Assembly (NCBI RefSeq): GCF_001039355.2
Contig: NW_019775426.1
Location: 272,412 to 309,128 of the forward strand
DNA length: 36,717 bases
Reading direction: 5' to 3'
Source: Lingula anatina
Taxonomy: Eukaryota; Brachiopoda; Lingulata; Lingulida; Lingulidae
The notes under the pieces are model-generated. The model was given only the letters and a program-made list of their open reading frames with translations, was not told the DNA's origin and ran no database searches. Shown one piece after another: positions 20,319 through 31,185 of this stretch. Numbering within the stretch: the first letter of the stretch is position 1; each line of letters opens with the position of its first letter. Position numbers and translations under genes: made by a program.

Positions 20319-20743
20319 GGGGCCGTATTCTCAAAACTTTGTAACTTACAACAATTTGTAACTATTTACGTGAATTTGTAACTTTGACTTACACGGTATT
20401 CTCAAAACTCTTGTAAGTCTCGGACTTACAAACTCTTGTAACTTTTCACGTAACTTTCCGGAAGTGACGTTTGGTCCATGAATAACCCGCATCGACGTGT
20501 TTCACTGCCGTGCTTTGCGGCGATAAAACGCTTATCTAGACATAAAAGTCTCTTGAAATGTATTGAGAATCATTCAAAAAGACGTTTCTTAACATTTTCT
20601 TACAAGTTTTCGTCGGAAAATTCACTCATTTTAAATGTGCTTCCTCCGACATGCGAGCTCAGAAATCGGACTTGGCTCCTCTTGTGGGATTCCCCCAGCT
20701 GGGATTCCCCAAGTTTGCAGCTAGCAAAAAGCACTTTATTTCA
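20319..20743. mobile_element. Truncated transposon end (X end), extra copy
   Basis: 425 bp beginning with GGGGCCGTATTCTCAAAA repeats the first about 410 bp of the element that starts at 20747, with few differences. It stops abruptly at tttca beside the N at 20744. Here CA precedes the terminal Gs. This is either a genuine tandem duplication of the end or an assembly join of two alleles. Confidence 0.85.
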
Positions 20744-20746
20744 NCT

Positions 20747-23700
20747 GGGGCCGTATTCTCAAAACTTTGTAATTTACAACAATTTGTAACTATTTACGTG
20801 AATTTGTATCTTAGACTTACACGGTATTCTCAAAACTCTTGTAAGTCTCGGACTTACAAACTCTTGTAACTTTTCACGTAACTTTCCGGAAGTGACGTTT
20901 GGTCCATGAATAACCCGCATAGACGTATTTCACTGCCGTGCTTTGCGGCGATAAAACGCTTATCTAGACATAAAAGTCTCTTGAAATGTATTGAGAATCA
21001 TTCAGAAAGACGTTTTTAACATTTTCTTACAAGTTTTCGTCGGAAAATTCACTCGTTTTGAATGTGCTTCCTCCGACATGCGAGCTCAGAAATCGGACTT
21101 GGCTCCTCTTGTGGGATTCCCCCAGCTGGGATTCCCCAAGTTTGCCGCTAGCAAAAAGTACTTTATTTCATTAAATTTACAATGAAAACGTGTGTGAATA
21201 TTTCTTACAGTAAGTAGCTTATAATAAACACTCACCATATTGTTCAAATTTGATACTTGCTTGGATTTCATGCTATCTTAGGATACCAAAGCCACACAAA
21301 TAAGTTCACACAATTCCTCTCTCTATATGGCATTCAATTAGATATAAAAGTGTAAATTTTATTTCAATATATAAACTTTGTTATTAAATATGAGTGAGTA
21401 TATTTGTTTTTTTTTCTATGATGAAGATTTAATAAATGATATCTTCATGTTAAGCCACAAATAATCACACAAATTAATTCACACAAATAAGTTGGACCAA
21501 CTTTTCAAAAATGACATTCAATTTAATATGAACATGTTATTTTAAAATAAAATTGATAACTGTGATCAATTAATGGGTGTTGGTATAAAAGTGAAAATAT
21601 TCTTCCCGTACACCTTTGTTGTTACCATAAAGTCAAAAGAGTGAGTATTTTTTAATGTCAGTATGAAATGCACATTGTACTGGTACAAATGAACATGTAC
21701 CTACAGGTTGGCTAGTATAAGCAGTAAAAAATTGAAAATAAAGGATTCTGTAAGTAAATAAAAACATGATTATAATAATAAATTTGGTAACTGATTACTC
21801 AGTCACATTTTCAATAATTTTAGGTATTTTTTGTTTCATATATTATCTACTAATTTACACTCACTGAAATTTAAAAAATATTCTTTCCTTCTGGATTTTT
21901 TTACCAACAGTTGTCATATGAGATGTAAATTCTTTACAAGTGCCTGTGTTCTTGTTTTATTTCACTGCAGCTGAGACTTACAAAACCTTGACAAAGACTC
22001 ATTTTAGGTGCATGAAGGCAGTAATTCACAGGAAGGGGAGATATTCCTTTTTGGACATTATTTAATTTCTATTTTTTAATGTTTCATCACCAGTGTGTAT
22101 AAAATTTAATTTAACTGATATATTACTTCCTCTTTTCTTTGTTATAGAAACTTATGAGTGACTTTGCATTGCCCTCAATTGCATTTAAAGAGTCCTTGAA
22201 AAGCAACTGAATTAGTCTCAAAATTCTTATAAAATCCTTGAATTTGTTATTAGTGTTCATGTATGAACCTTGACATTGCACACTTTAATCATAGAAAGTT
22301 ACACAAACATCCATGATAACTCACAAACAATTAAAATAAAAAGTGAAAGGTAATGATTATCCCTAAAACTGACTTAAGAAAAAAGAAAAGAAAATCTGTT
22401 CTGTGACTACAAATTACAAGCCACGGCTGAAATATATTTCATAGCGAATATAAGATGTTTCTATTTGTTTACTCAAATTAAACAAACCAGTTTCCTGAAA
22501 ATAGAGGGAAATTCACTGTACAGTGCATGCAATTTTAGTTTCAGCCATAACATGATGATAAGAAATACAAAATACTTCTTTATCCAAAACAAAACCCAAA
22601 ATAATTCCTAATGAGCGATATATGATGGAAAGAGACATAATCTTGTGTGTGCATGTATGTGTGCATGTATGTGTGAGTGCATCATAAAAGAGAAAATACA
22701 GAAAAAAATGATAAGCATTAAAACTTTCAGTTATTATTATTGTTATTCATTATTATTGTAACAAGACTAGATCTAAATATTTGTATTCTTTGAGGAACTT
22801 AAATAATGAAATATACTTATTTCTTTGGCAAAAAGTTTTTTTTTAATTTTAAAATTAATATGGTATATATTGGTTTTACTTTCCCTTATCTTAGAACTGC
22901 AGCAAGTAGATAGGACTATGCAGGAATTATATTTTGCAATTGCAGTATGAAATCAATTTAAAAATGAAACAGTAGCAAGAAAACAGCTATAATTGTTATG
23001 ATCAAAGTGCAATCTAAGCAAGTGTCAGTTTACTCTAAATAAGAATTTACTCTGTAACTTTGTAATAAGTACAATGTTATATAAGGAAAGCCATAAGTGG
23101 AATACTATCAAAAATGCCAATATGTACAATATTTTACTAACTCACACATTACTAGTATGTCTTTTTTGGTATTTAAAACAGTTTTAAGTCATTTGTTTTT
23201 TCCATCAATGATAATTATCTCATTATTTGAACTGGACCTCCTTCATTTAAATGGATAAACCGAGCCATTTAAATTAGTTAAAATACTGTTTAAATATCTA
23301 AAATCACCCGAAAGTAGATGATAAGTCATTATTATCATCATTGAACGCTGCCAATCCATTATTATTTACAGAACCTACAAAATAAAGTTAATGAAACTTA
23401 TGTATAGTTTTAAATGCAGCCATCAGCTGATCGAGGTCACCATGACGTGCCGAAAAGGGGGTCAACATTTGCAACTTTTTATCTACACGTTTCTATTCCT
23501 TTGGCAGCCTCTCGATACTTTTTGATACATAGTGTGCAGTATATCATTTTAAAGCATTTGAAATGTACTTTTTGGTGATGTAGAAGGCATATATTTTCTC
23601 CACCACATGTATGGAATAGAGGCATAAGAACCTGAGTCAATGAATTGGAGATAAAAATGGCGATTTTCAGACACACCTTCACGACAAAATCTCACAGAAA

Positions 23701-24430
23701 ATTTGTAAATAATATAATGACAGCAAACATTATACATCAGTTAAAAGATAACTTTTTTCCGAACAAAACTCCATCTATTAACCTCGTTTTTTTAGTATAA
23801 TTTTAATTTATTCACTGACTAAACATGTATATTCATCCTAAAAAAGTCGGAAGCTTCAGAAACTGAAATTCAACCGTCGTTCAATTGATTAATCTTGGCT
23901 AACAACTAAAGTGTTTTATATCGCCAAAAAGCTCATTAACTTGGCTTTCTCACAACACTAGTAATTCTCTCACATTTTTTATAAAGTATCAGTTTTCATT
24001 TTAGTTTAAAAATTCGGACACCCTGCCAAGCTGCCATGTTGCCATCGCGCGATCGATAGAAACGTATTTTTCTCATCTAAATCGTTAACTTTAGGCAACT
24101 AACCTGAAATATCCGAAAGGCTAACCTTTCTCGCTGATAATAATACATCCAAAGTTAAATAATTTTACTTGCTGTCAAAAATATCCGACAATAAACACGA
24201 GCATAAAATTCCCGCAGACAACACTTTCTCCCCGACTTTTCACCAAATGCGCATGCGTACAACTTTTTGTAGCGACTTACAACAGCTCGGAGGCAGTTGT
24301 AAATTTACGTGCATATTTACAAGAGTTTGTAACTTACAAACCTTCGAGAATACCAACTTACGTGAACGATCGGACTTACGTGAAAAGTTACAAGAATTTG
24401 TAAGTTACAACCTTTCGAGAATACGGCCCC
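20747..24430 (+). mobile_element. TIR transposon, left arm (X end to Y end), non-autonomous
   Basis: The element is 3684 bp. It opens with GGGGCCGTATTCTCAAAA (X end) and closes with TTTCGAGAATACGGCCCC (Y end). The two ends are related: each has GTATTCTC at the tip and again about 70 bp inside, with dense TTGTAA and ACGTAA words. The interior is AT-rich, and I see no transposase or other recognisable protein. The short open frames inside match the inverted partner but show no coding-like conservation. The family is uncertain; such ends are common on PIF/Harbinger-like and hAT-like non-autonomous elements. A segment at 22121-22497 is not found in the partner. Confidence 0.8.
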
Positions 24431-24654
24431 TGGTCAATATGAGAAATTGTTCCAAAACGCCATTTGTTTGAATGACCAGGTTATTCAACCCCTAAAAAAG
24501 ACGTGGCCCCTATCATGCACGCGTGCAGAGAGCCCACGTGTGTATGTGTGTGTACAATCACACGAGTTCTCACTGCGGATCAACAAGATCGTGGTGCCAG
24601 AAATTTTGCCGTAGCTCAGTTGTTTGATATATAACATTACAGCTTATTGTACTG
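24430..24654. repeat. 225-bp direct repeat, copy 2, spacer of the inverted pair
   Basis: This is an exact copy of 19859-20083. It fills the whole gap between the Y end of the left element and the Y end of the right one, sharing one terminal C and one terminal G with them. Confidence 0.95.
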
Positions 24655-27275
24655 GGGCCGTATTCTCGAAAGGTTGTAACTTACAAATTCTTGTAACTTT
24701 TCACGTAAGTCCGATCGTTCTTGTAAGTTGGTATTCTCGAAGGTTTGTAAGTTACAATCTCTTGTAAATATGCACGTAAATTTACAACTGCCTCCGACCT
24801 GTTGTAAGTCGCTACGAAAAGTTGTACGCATGCGCACTTGGTGAAAAGTCGGGGAGAGAGTGTTGTCTGCTGAAATTTTATGCTCGTGTTTATTGTTGGA
24901 TATTTTTTACAGCAAGTAAAATTATTAAACCATGGATCTATTATTATAGGCTAGAAAGGTTAACCTTTCGGATATTTCAGGTTAGTTACCTAAAATCAAC
25001 GATTTAGTTGAGAATAATACGTTTCTGTCGATCGCGTAATGGCAACATGGAAGTTTGGCAGGGTGTCCGAATTTTTAAACTAAAATGAAAACTGATACTT
25101 TTTAAAAAATGTGAGAGAATTACTAGTGTTGTGAGAAAGCCAAGTTAATGAGCTTTCTGGCGATATAAAACACTTTAGTTGTTAGTCAAGATTAATCAAT
25201 CGAACGACGGTTGAATTTCAGTTTCTGAAGCTTCCGACTTTTTTAGGATGAAGATACATGTTTAGTCAGTGAATAAATTAAAATTATACTAAAAAACGAG
25301 GTTAATAGATGGGGTTTTGTTCGGAACAAAGTTGTCTTTTAACTGATGTATAATGTTTGCTGTCATTATATTATTTACAAATTTTCTGTGAGATTTTGTC
25401 GTGAAGGTGTGTCTGAAAATCGCCATTTTTATCTGCAATTCATTGACTCAGGTTCTTATTCCTCTATTCCATACATGTGGTGGAGAAAATATATGCCTTC
25501 TACATCACAAAAAAGTACATTTCAAATGCTTTAAAATGATATACTGCACACTATGTATCAAAAAGTATCAAGAGGCTGCCAAAGGAATAGAGACGTGTAG
25601 ATAAAAAAGTTGCAAATGTTGACCCCCTTTTCGGCACGTCATGGTGACCTCGATCAGCTGATGGCTGCATTTAAAACTATACATAAGTTTCATTAACTTT
25701 ATTTTGTAGGTTCTGTAAATAATAATGGATTGGCAGCGTTCAATGATGATAATAATGACTTATCATCTACTTTCGAGTGATTTTAGATATTTAAACAGTA
25801 TTTTAACTAATTTAAAAGGCTCGGTTTATCCATTTAAATAAAGGATATTCAGTTCAAATAATGAGGTAATCATCACTGATGGAAAAAACAAATAACTTAA
25901 ACTGTTTTAAATACCAAAAAGACTTACTAGTAATGTGTGAGTTAGTAAAAGATTGTAAATATTGGCATTTTTGATAGTATTCCACTTATGGCTTTCCTTA
26001 CATAACATTGTACTTATTACAAAGTTACAGAGTAAGTTCTTATTTAGAGTAAACTGACACTTGCTTAGGTTGCACTTTGATCATAACAATTATAGCTGTT
26101 TTCTTGCTACTGTTTCATTTTGAAATTGATTCATACTGCAAAATATAATCCCTGCATAGTCCCATCTACTTGCTGCAGTGTTAAGATAAAGGAAAATAAA
26201 ACCAGTATATACCATAATTTTAATTAAAAAAAAAAAACCTTCTTGCCAAAGAAATAAGTATATTTTATTATTTAAGTTCCTCATAGAATACAAATGTTTA
26301 GTCTTGTTCCAATAATAATTAATATAAAATGATTATTTATTTCATCATAAATAATAACAGTAATAATAACTGAAAGTTTAAATGCATATCATTTTTTTTC
26401 TGTATTTTCTCCTTTATGATGCACTCACACATACATTCACCCACAAACAAGATTATGTCTCTTTCCATCATATATTGCTCATAAGGAATTATTTTGGGAT
26501 TTGTTTTGGATAAAGAAGTATTTTGTATTTCTTATCACAAATGTTATGGCTGAAACTAAAATTGCATGCACTGTACAGTGAATTTCCTTCTATTTTGACA
26601 TTACATCAGCTGCCTCTCCTATTCCACTCAACAGATCTCGATATTCAAACAATTTAAATAAGTATTTCAGCGCTTGTGTATTTATCAAGAACCGTTAAAA
26701 ATTAATTAAAAAGGCTCAAAAGTTAAAGACCGGATAATTTCGTCTCATTTATCGAAGAGGTTCATGGAAAAGTTTAAAAATGAATTTGGTCGAAGAGGTT
26801 GAATTTTTTATAGGACGAACGTTGTAGTTTTATTTTTTTATAAATTCTGTTCTTATTATACATGTATCAAAGATAAAAGTGGTCCACAAGAATGAAGCAT
26901 TAAAACAAGAACAATTCCATCGTGTTGTAAACGGGTACAACTACACGCGCGGATGAACATTGGTAATCACTTTGATCGCCGAGGCTGGATTTATTGATAG
27001 GGCAGACTTTGCTTGTATCAGACCCCGGGGAGCAACATCGACCATCACCACGTGTACAGGGTCTAACATTAATCTGTTTATAACAAGAATTGTCTGCTTT
27101 GAAGGGAGTTCGCTTTCAACTTACAACTTTATTTTTTAACCTAGTTAATATGTCTCCATCAAGTTGATAAGTTTGGGGGATTCTAAATAAATGTAGATTT
27201 AAATCTGAAGACAAGACTAAGCACATGTCAACGTGTTTGTTGACCTTAGTGTCGATGTTATTTGTTACCGGGTAA

Positions 27276-28132
27276 CATGAAAATCTGACTTTCATGGATA
27301 TCTGACTCCACCAGTCAAAATTTCATAAGAAAAATCTGACTCCCCCCATGAATTGTTGACTCCCCTCTCCCATAAAACCTTATAACTCTCATTTTGATTA
27401 TATGACTTTATCTTGTACCAGTAGTATGCAGGATACATTAGCCCTCTTTGTTAGTTTTCAAGTGAAAACTTTCTTGAGAAAATTAGAAAATTGAAAATGT
27501 GTATTTTTCCACCCAATAACTCCCCTGTGAAAAAGCTGGGAGTCAAAATCCTACAGGTAGTAAGAAGAATACTTTTTAAAATTTATCAGTTTTCACCATC
27601 ATTTTCACCACCAAATTTTCAAATACTAACGAAATATACATCATAATGCAGACTATGTGGAACATAATGTTATGGTGACTAAATATAAAATAGGGCCTTT
27701 TCTTCATGGGAGTCCACATCTCATGGGTATGAAAATGAAGATTTTTCGTGAATTATTTTTTTCATATTTTGCAGCCAGTATTTTACCATCAAACTTTCAA
27801 ATATTTCCAATATATTCTCCATAAAGTATACTAAAAGGAAAGATGTTGAAATGATCACCAAATATCAATTAAATACCTTTTTCATAGGGGAGTTATTGGG
27901 TGATAGAATACACATTATTAATTTTCTTATTTTCTCATAAAAACTCTCACCTGCAAAAAAAACAAAACAATGTATCCTCTATTATGCATACAACAAGATA
28001 AAAATCATATACTCAAATAAAATAAGATTTACAAAGTTTATTTGGGGGGAGTCAAAATTTCATGAGAGAGTCGAAATTTCATTAAGAAATTCTGACTGGG
28101 GAGTCACCTTTTAGAGGAGTCAGATTTTCATG
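27276..28132. mobile_element. Nested foldback element, 857 bp
   Basis: CATGAAAATCTGACT at 27276-27290 is mirrored by AGTCAGATTTTCATG at 28118-28132. Further mirrored words (acccaataactcccctgtg at about 27512, gggagttattgggtg at about 27891) show that the imperfect arms exceed 200 bp. GTA occurs outside both ends and may be a target duplication, but this is not clean. It is non-coding. Confidence 0.7.
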
Positions 28133-28300
28133 GTACACCTGTTCCGGCATTTATTTTAGGGGTCATCTTTTTATCATCATTTTCACAAGGTAACATAAAG
28201 TAGACTTTTTGCAGAGACAGAAGATTTGGTTCTGCTGTGTCTAAGCGTCAGTGTTGGTGTTTGCGGGGTGAGGGAGGAAGACGTACGGGTCACTGGCACT

Positions 28301-28316
28301 GGGGGGGGGGGGGGGG
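28301..28316. repeat. Poly-G tract
   Basis: 16 Gs in a row are followed by accagtgcca, which pairs with the preceding tggcact, so the tract sits in the loop of a short inverted repeat. It lies in the segment unique to the right transposon arm, with an N 76 bp further on. Confidence 0.9.
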
Positions 28317-29017
28317 ACCAGTGCCAATAGTTCAATTCAACTGATTTATGTTAATTCATCTTCCCGAAACTGGTAGTTTGTAGCTGTCGCTNGTGTTTGT
28401 GCGTTCGAATTTTGAAGGGATTTATACGGCCCTCCATTGTTTGTCCGCCCCCTTCTATTCACAAGATAGGGATTAAAACATTTCGAACGTGGTTACACCG
28501 GTGTACAACGGAAACAAAATTATTCCGACCACTGTATCATTTAAATTAAATTTTATACACAGTGGTGATGAAACATTAAAAAATAGAAATTAAATAATGT
28601 CCAAAAAGGAATGTCTCCCCTTCCTGTGAATTACTGCCTTTATGCATCCAGGTTAAAAACTAAATTCAAGCACTTTTCAAGGTTCAAAATGATTGAATAC
28701 ACCTAAAATGAAATAATATTGGGTGTACCCAGCAACAGATTCATATTTCATGAATGTATACTGTGTCACCCACACACATTTTATACACACACACTACATG
28801 AATCTTTGTCAAGTTTTTGTAAGTCTCAGCTGCAGTGAAATAAAACAAGAACATGGGCACTTGTAAAGAATTTACATCTCATATGACAACTGTTGGTGAA
28901 AAAATCCAGAAGGAAAAAATGTTTTTAGTATTCAGTGAGTGTAAATTAGTAGATATGATATGAAACAAAAAATACCTGAAATTATTGAAAATGTGACTGA
29001 GTAATCATTAACCTAAT

Positions 29018-29020
<3 letters not shown>

Positions 29021-29050
<30 letters not shown>
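29021..29050. repeat. (ATT)n microsatellite
   Basis: Ten tandem TTA/ATT units lie inside the right transposon arm. The mirrored place in the left arm has only a short version (about 21771-21782), so the array expanded or shrank after the arms separated. Confidence 0.85.
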
Positions 29051-29051
<1 letters not shown>

Positions 29052-30090
29052 GTTTTTTTATTTATTAACAAAATCCTTTATTATCAATTTTTTACTGCTT
29101 ATGCTAGCCAACCTGTAGGTACATGTTCATTTGTACCAGTACAATGTGCATTTCATACTGACATGAAACAAAAATACTCACTCTTTATGGTAACAACAAA
29201 GGTGTACTGAAAAAATATTTTCACTTTTATACTAACACCCATTAATTAATCACAATTATCAATTTTATTTAAAAATAAAATGTTCATATTAAATTGAATG
29301 TCATTTTTGAAATATTGGGCCAACTTATTTGTGTGAATTAATTTTTGTTATTATTTGTGGCTTAACATGAAAATATCATTTATTAATTTTTCATCTTAAA
29401 AAAATCAGAGCAAACGTGAGTAGAAATCAAATATACTCACTCATATTTAATAACAACGTCTATATATTAAAAAAAAATTACATTTTTATATCTAACTGAA
29501 TGGCATAGATATAGAGAGGAATTGTGTGAACTTATTTGTATGGCTTTGGTATCCTAAGACAGCATGAAATCCAAGCAAGTATCAAATTTGAACAATGTGG
29601 TGAGTGTTTATTATAAGCTACTTACTGTAGGAAAAATTCACACACGTTTTCATTGTAAATTTAATGAAATAAAGCGCTTTTTGCTAACGGTAAACTTGGG
29701 GAATCCCAGCTGGGGAATCCCACAAGAGGAGCCAAGTCCGATTTCTGAGCTCGCATGTCGGAGGAAGCACATTCAAAACGAGTGGATTTTCCGACGAAAA
29801 CTTGTAAGAAAATATAAAAAAACGTCTTTCTGAATAATTCTCAATACATTTCAAGATAGTTTTATGTATAGATAAGCGTTTTATCGCCGCAAAACACGGC
29901 AGTAAAATACGTCGATGCGGGTTATTCATGGACCAAACGTCACTTCCGGAAAGTTACGTGAAAAGTTACAAGAGTTTGTAAGTCCGAGACTTACAAGAGT
30001 TTTGAGAATACCGTGTAAGTCTAAGATACAAATTCACGTAAATAGTTACAAATTGTTGTAAATTACAAAGTTTTGAGAATACGGCCCCTG

Positions 30091-30496
30091 GCACAAACTG
30101 TCTTCAAGATCCTTTAACAAAGTGATCAATTATTTTTTTCTATATTTCCATAGGATTTTGATTAAGGTTTTGATATGCCTTTTCATTATTCACAGTGTTC
30201 CCGAAAAATCGTCGGACAGCCGGACAAGTCCGGCATAAATTGAAAATGTCTGACGTGTAATGTCAGCATTCCAGTCACAATGTCCGTACTATTAGATGAG
30301 AGAGCATATAAAAATATCACGGAAGTTACTCTTCACGCAGAACTTGAACTCTTTATTCCGATGTACGAGTATGTATCAAAAGTCTCTGCTCCATCGACGT
30401 GGATTGAAGTTAATTGTTACAACTTTGCAGCAAATCTGAAATGATGTAAAAATAAATTTCATATTATTTCTGTAAGCAACAAGCATTATTTTAAAA

Positions 30497-30587
<91 letters not shown>

Positions 30588-30763
30588 GGGGGGTTAAGTT
30601 TCTCAAAGAACCAATTAGTAAGTTTTGACGGCACTTGCGCCATCTTACACTTTGCCACTTATTTTCACAAACAGAGCGCGGATCGAGCACAATATCAACT
30701 GGACAGAAAAACAATGTGATGTTTTTTACATTTTTACACCCAGCTTGTAAACAACCGACTATC
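30091..30763. other. Flank between transposon and AbfB gene
   Basis: No gene is seen. It holds a palindromic GTCCGG-rich stretch (about 30205-30235) and the CA/GA microsatellite. If the AbfB gene ends at its TAA, this is its 3' UTR and downstream flank. Confidence 0.5.
30499..30590. repeat. Compound (CA)n-(GA)n microsatellite
   Basis: About 16 CA units pass directly into a GA tract of roughly 60 bp with a few interruptions. It lies 170 bp downstream of the AbfB stop codon on the minus strand. Confidence 0.95.
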
Positions 30764-31185
30764 TTACGTACCAATATTTTCAATGCTGAAACTGGCATCT
30801 CTCGCGAATAACGGAGAGCCGTCGTTCGTATTCAAAAGCAGCCTGAAGCCAAGATGGCGGATAAACTGGCCAGGAAAGTTCACCGACTCGTAAGCTGTAA
30901 ACCCTGGGATAAACTGGTTGGGTCGAGGGTAGAAAGTGGCGTCCTCGTTGTAAATCTCGGGATTCGCTGGGTTCTGTGAGCTCTCAAGTCTCAGCGCAAA
31001 ATTAAAGTGACGGAGATAGGAGCACGGGTACTCCACGGAGTTGAAGGACACTGTTCCTGGTTGTCCTGTTAAGCCTGGGACAACGTAGAAAATATTGCCG
31101 CTGAATCCCTGATTGATGAAGGCGTCGCCGTTTTGGTCAAGTCCCCAAGTACGGTCGGGAAAGTTTTCGGACCGAATACGCACGA
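30764..31185 (-). CDS. AbfB domain exon (last)
   Basis: The acceptor is TTTCATTTCAG. Two bases complete a Leu codon, then come 139 residues and TAA (30766-30764). The whole beta-trefoil is in this one exon. The terminal ACGTAAGA overlaps a donor consensus, so an extended isoform is possible. Confidence 0.88.

Larger units (their letters stand above)
24654..30088 (-). mobile_element. TIR transposon, right arm, inverted copy with 1.9-kb extra segment
   Basis: The element is 5435 bp, in opposite orientation to 20747-24430. It opens with GGGGCCGTATTCTCGAAA (Y end) and closes with TTTTGAGAATACGGCCCC (X end). Matching landmarks are placed symmetrically about 24542; for example 23479-23682 mirrors 25401-25604. 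The two arms differ by scattered substitutions and small indels. Homology breaks at 26597 and resumes at about 28534, so 26597-28534 (about 1.94 kb) replaces a 377-bp stretch of the left arm. The extra part includes a nested foldback element and an N. No transposase is visible. Confidence 0.8.

Noticed and set aside
20478-21185. Short frames at the X ends (for example SDLAPLVGFPQLGFPKF) as transposase pieces
   Set aside because: They lie within subterminal repeat sequence, are present in every end copy, and match no transposase core that I know.
29016-29210. 64-codon frame starting in an ATT repeat
   Set aside because: The N-terminal poly-Tyr is just the microsatellite and the rest is transposon interior.
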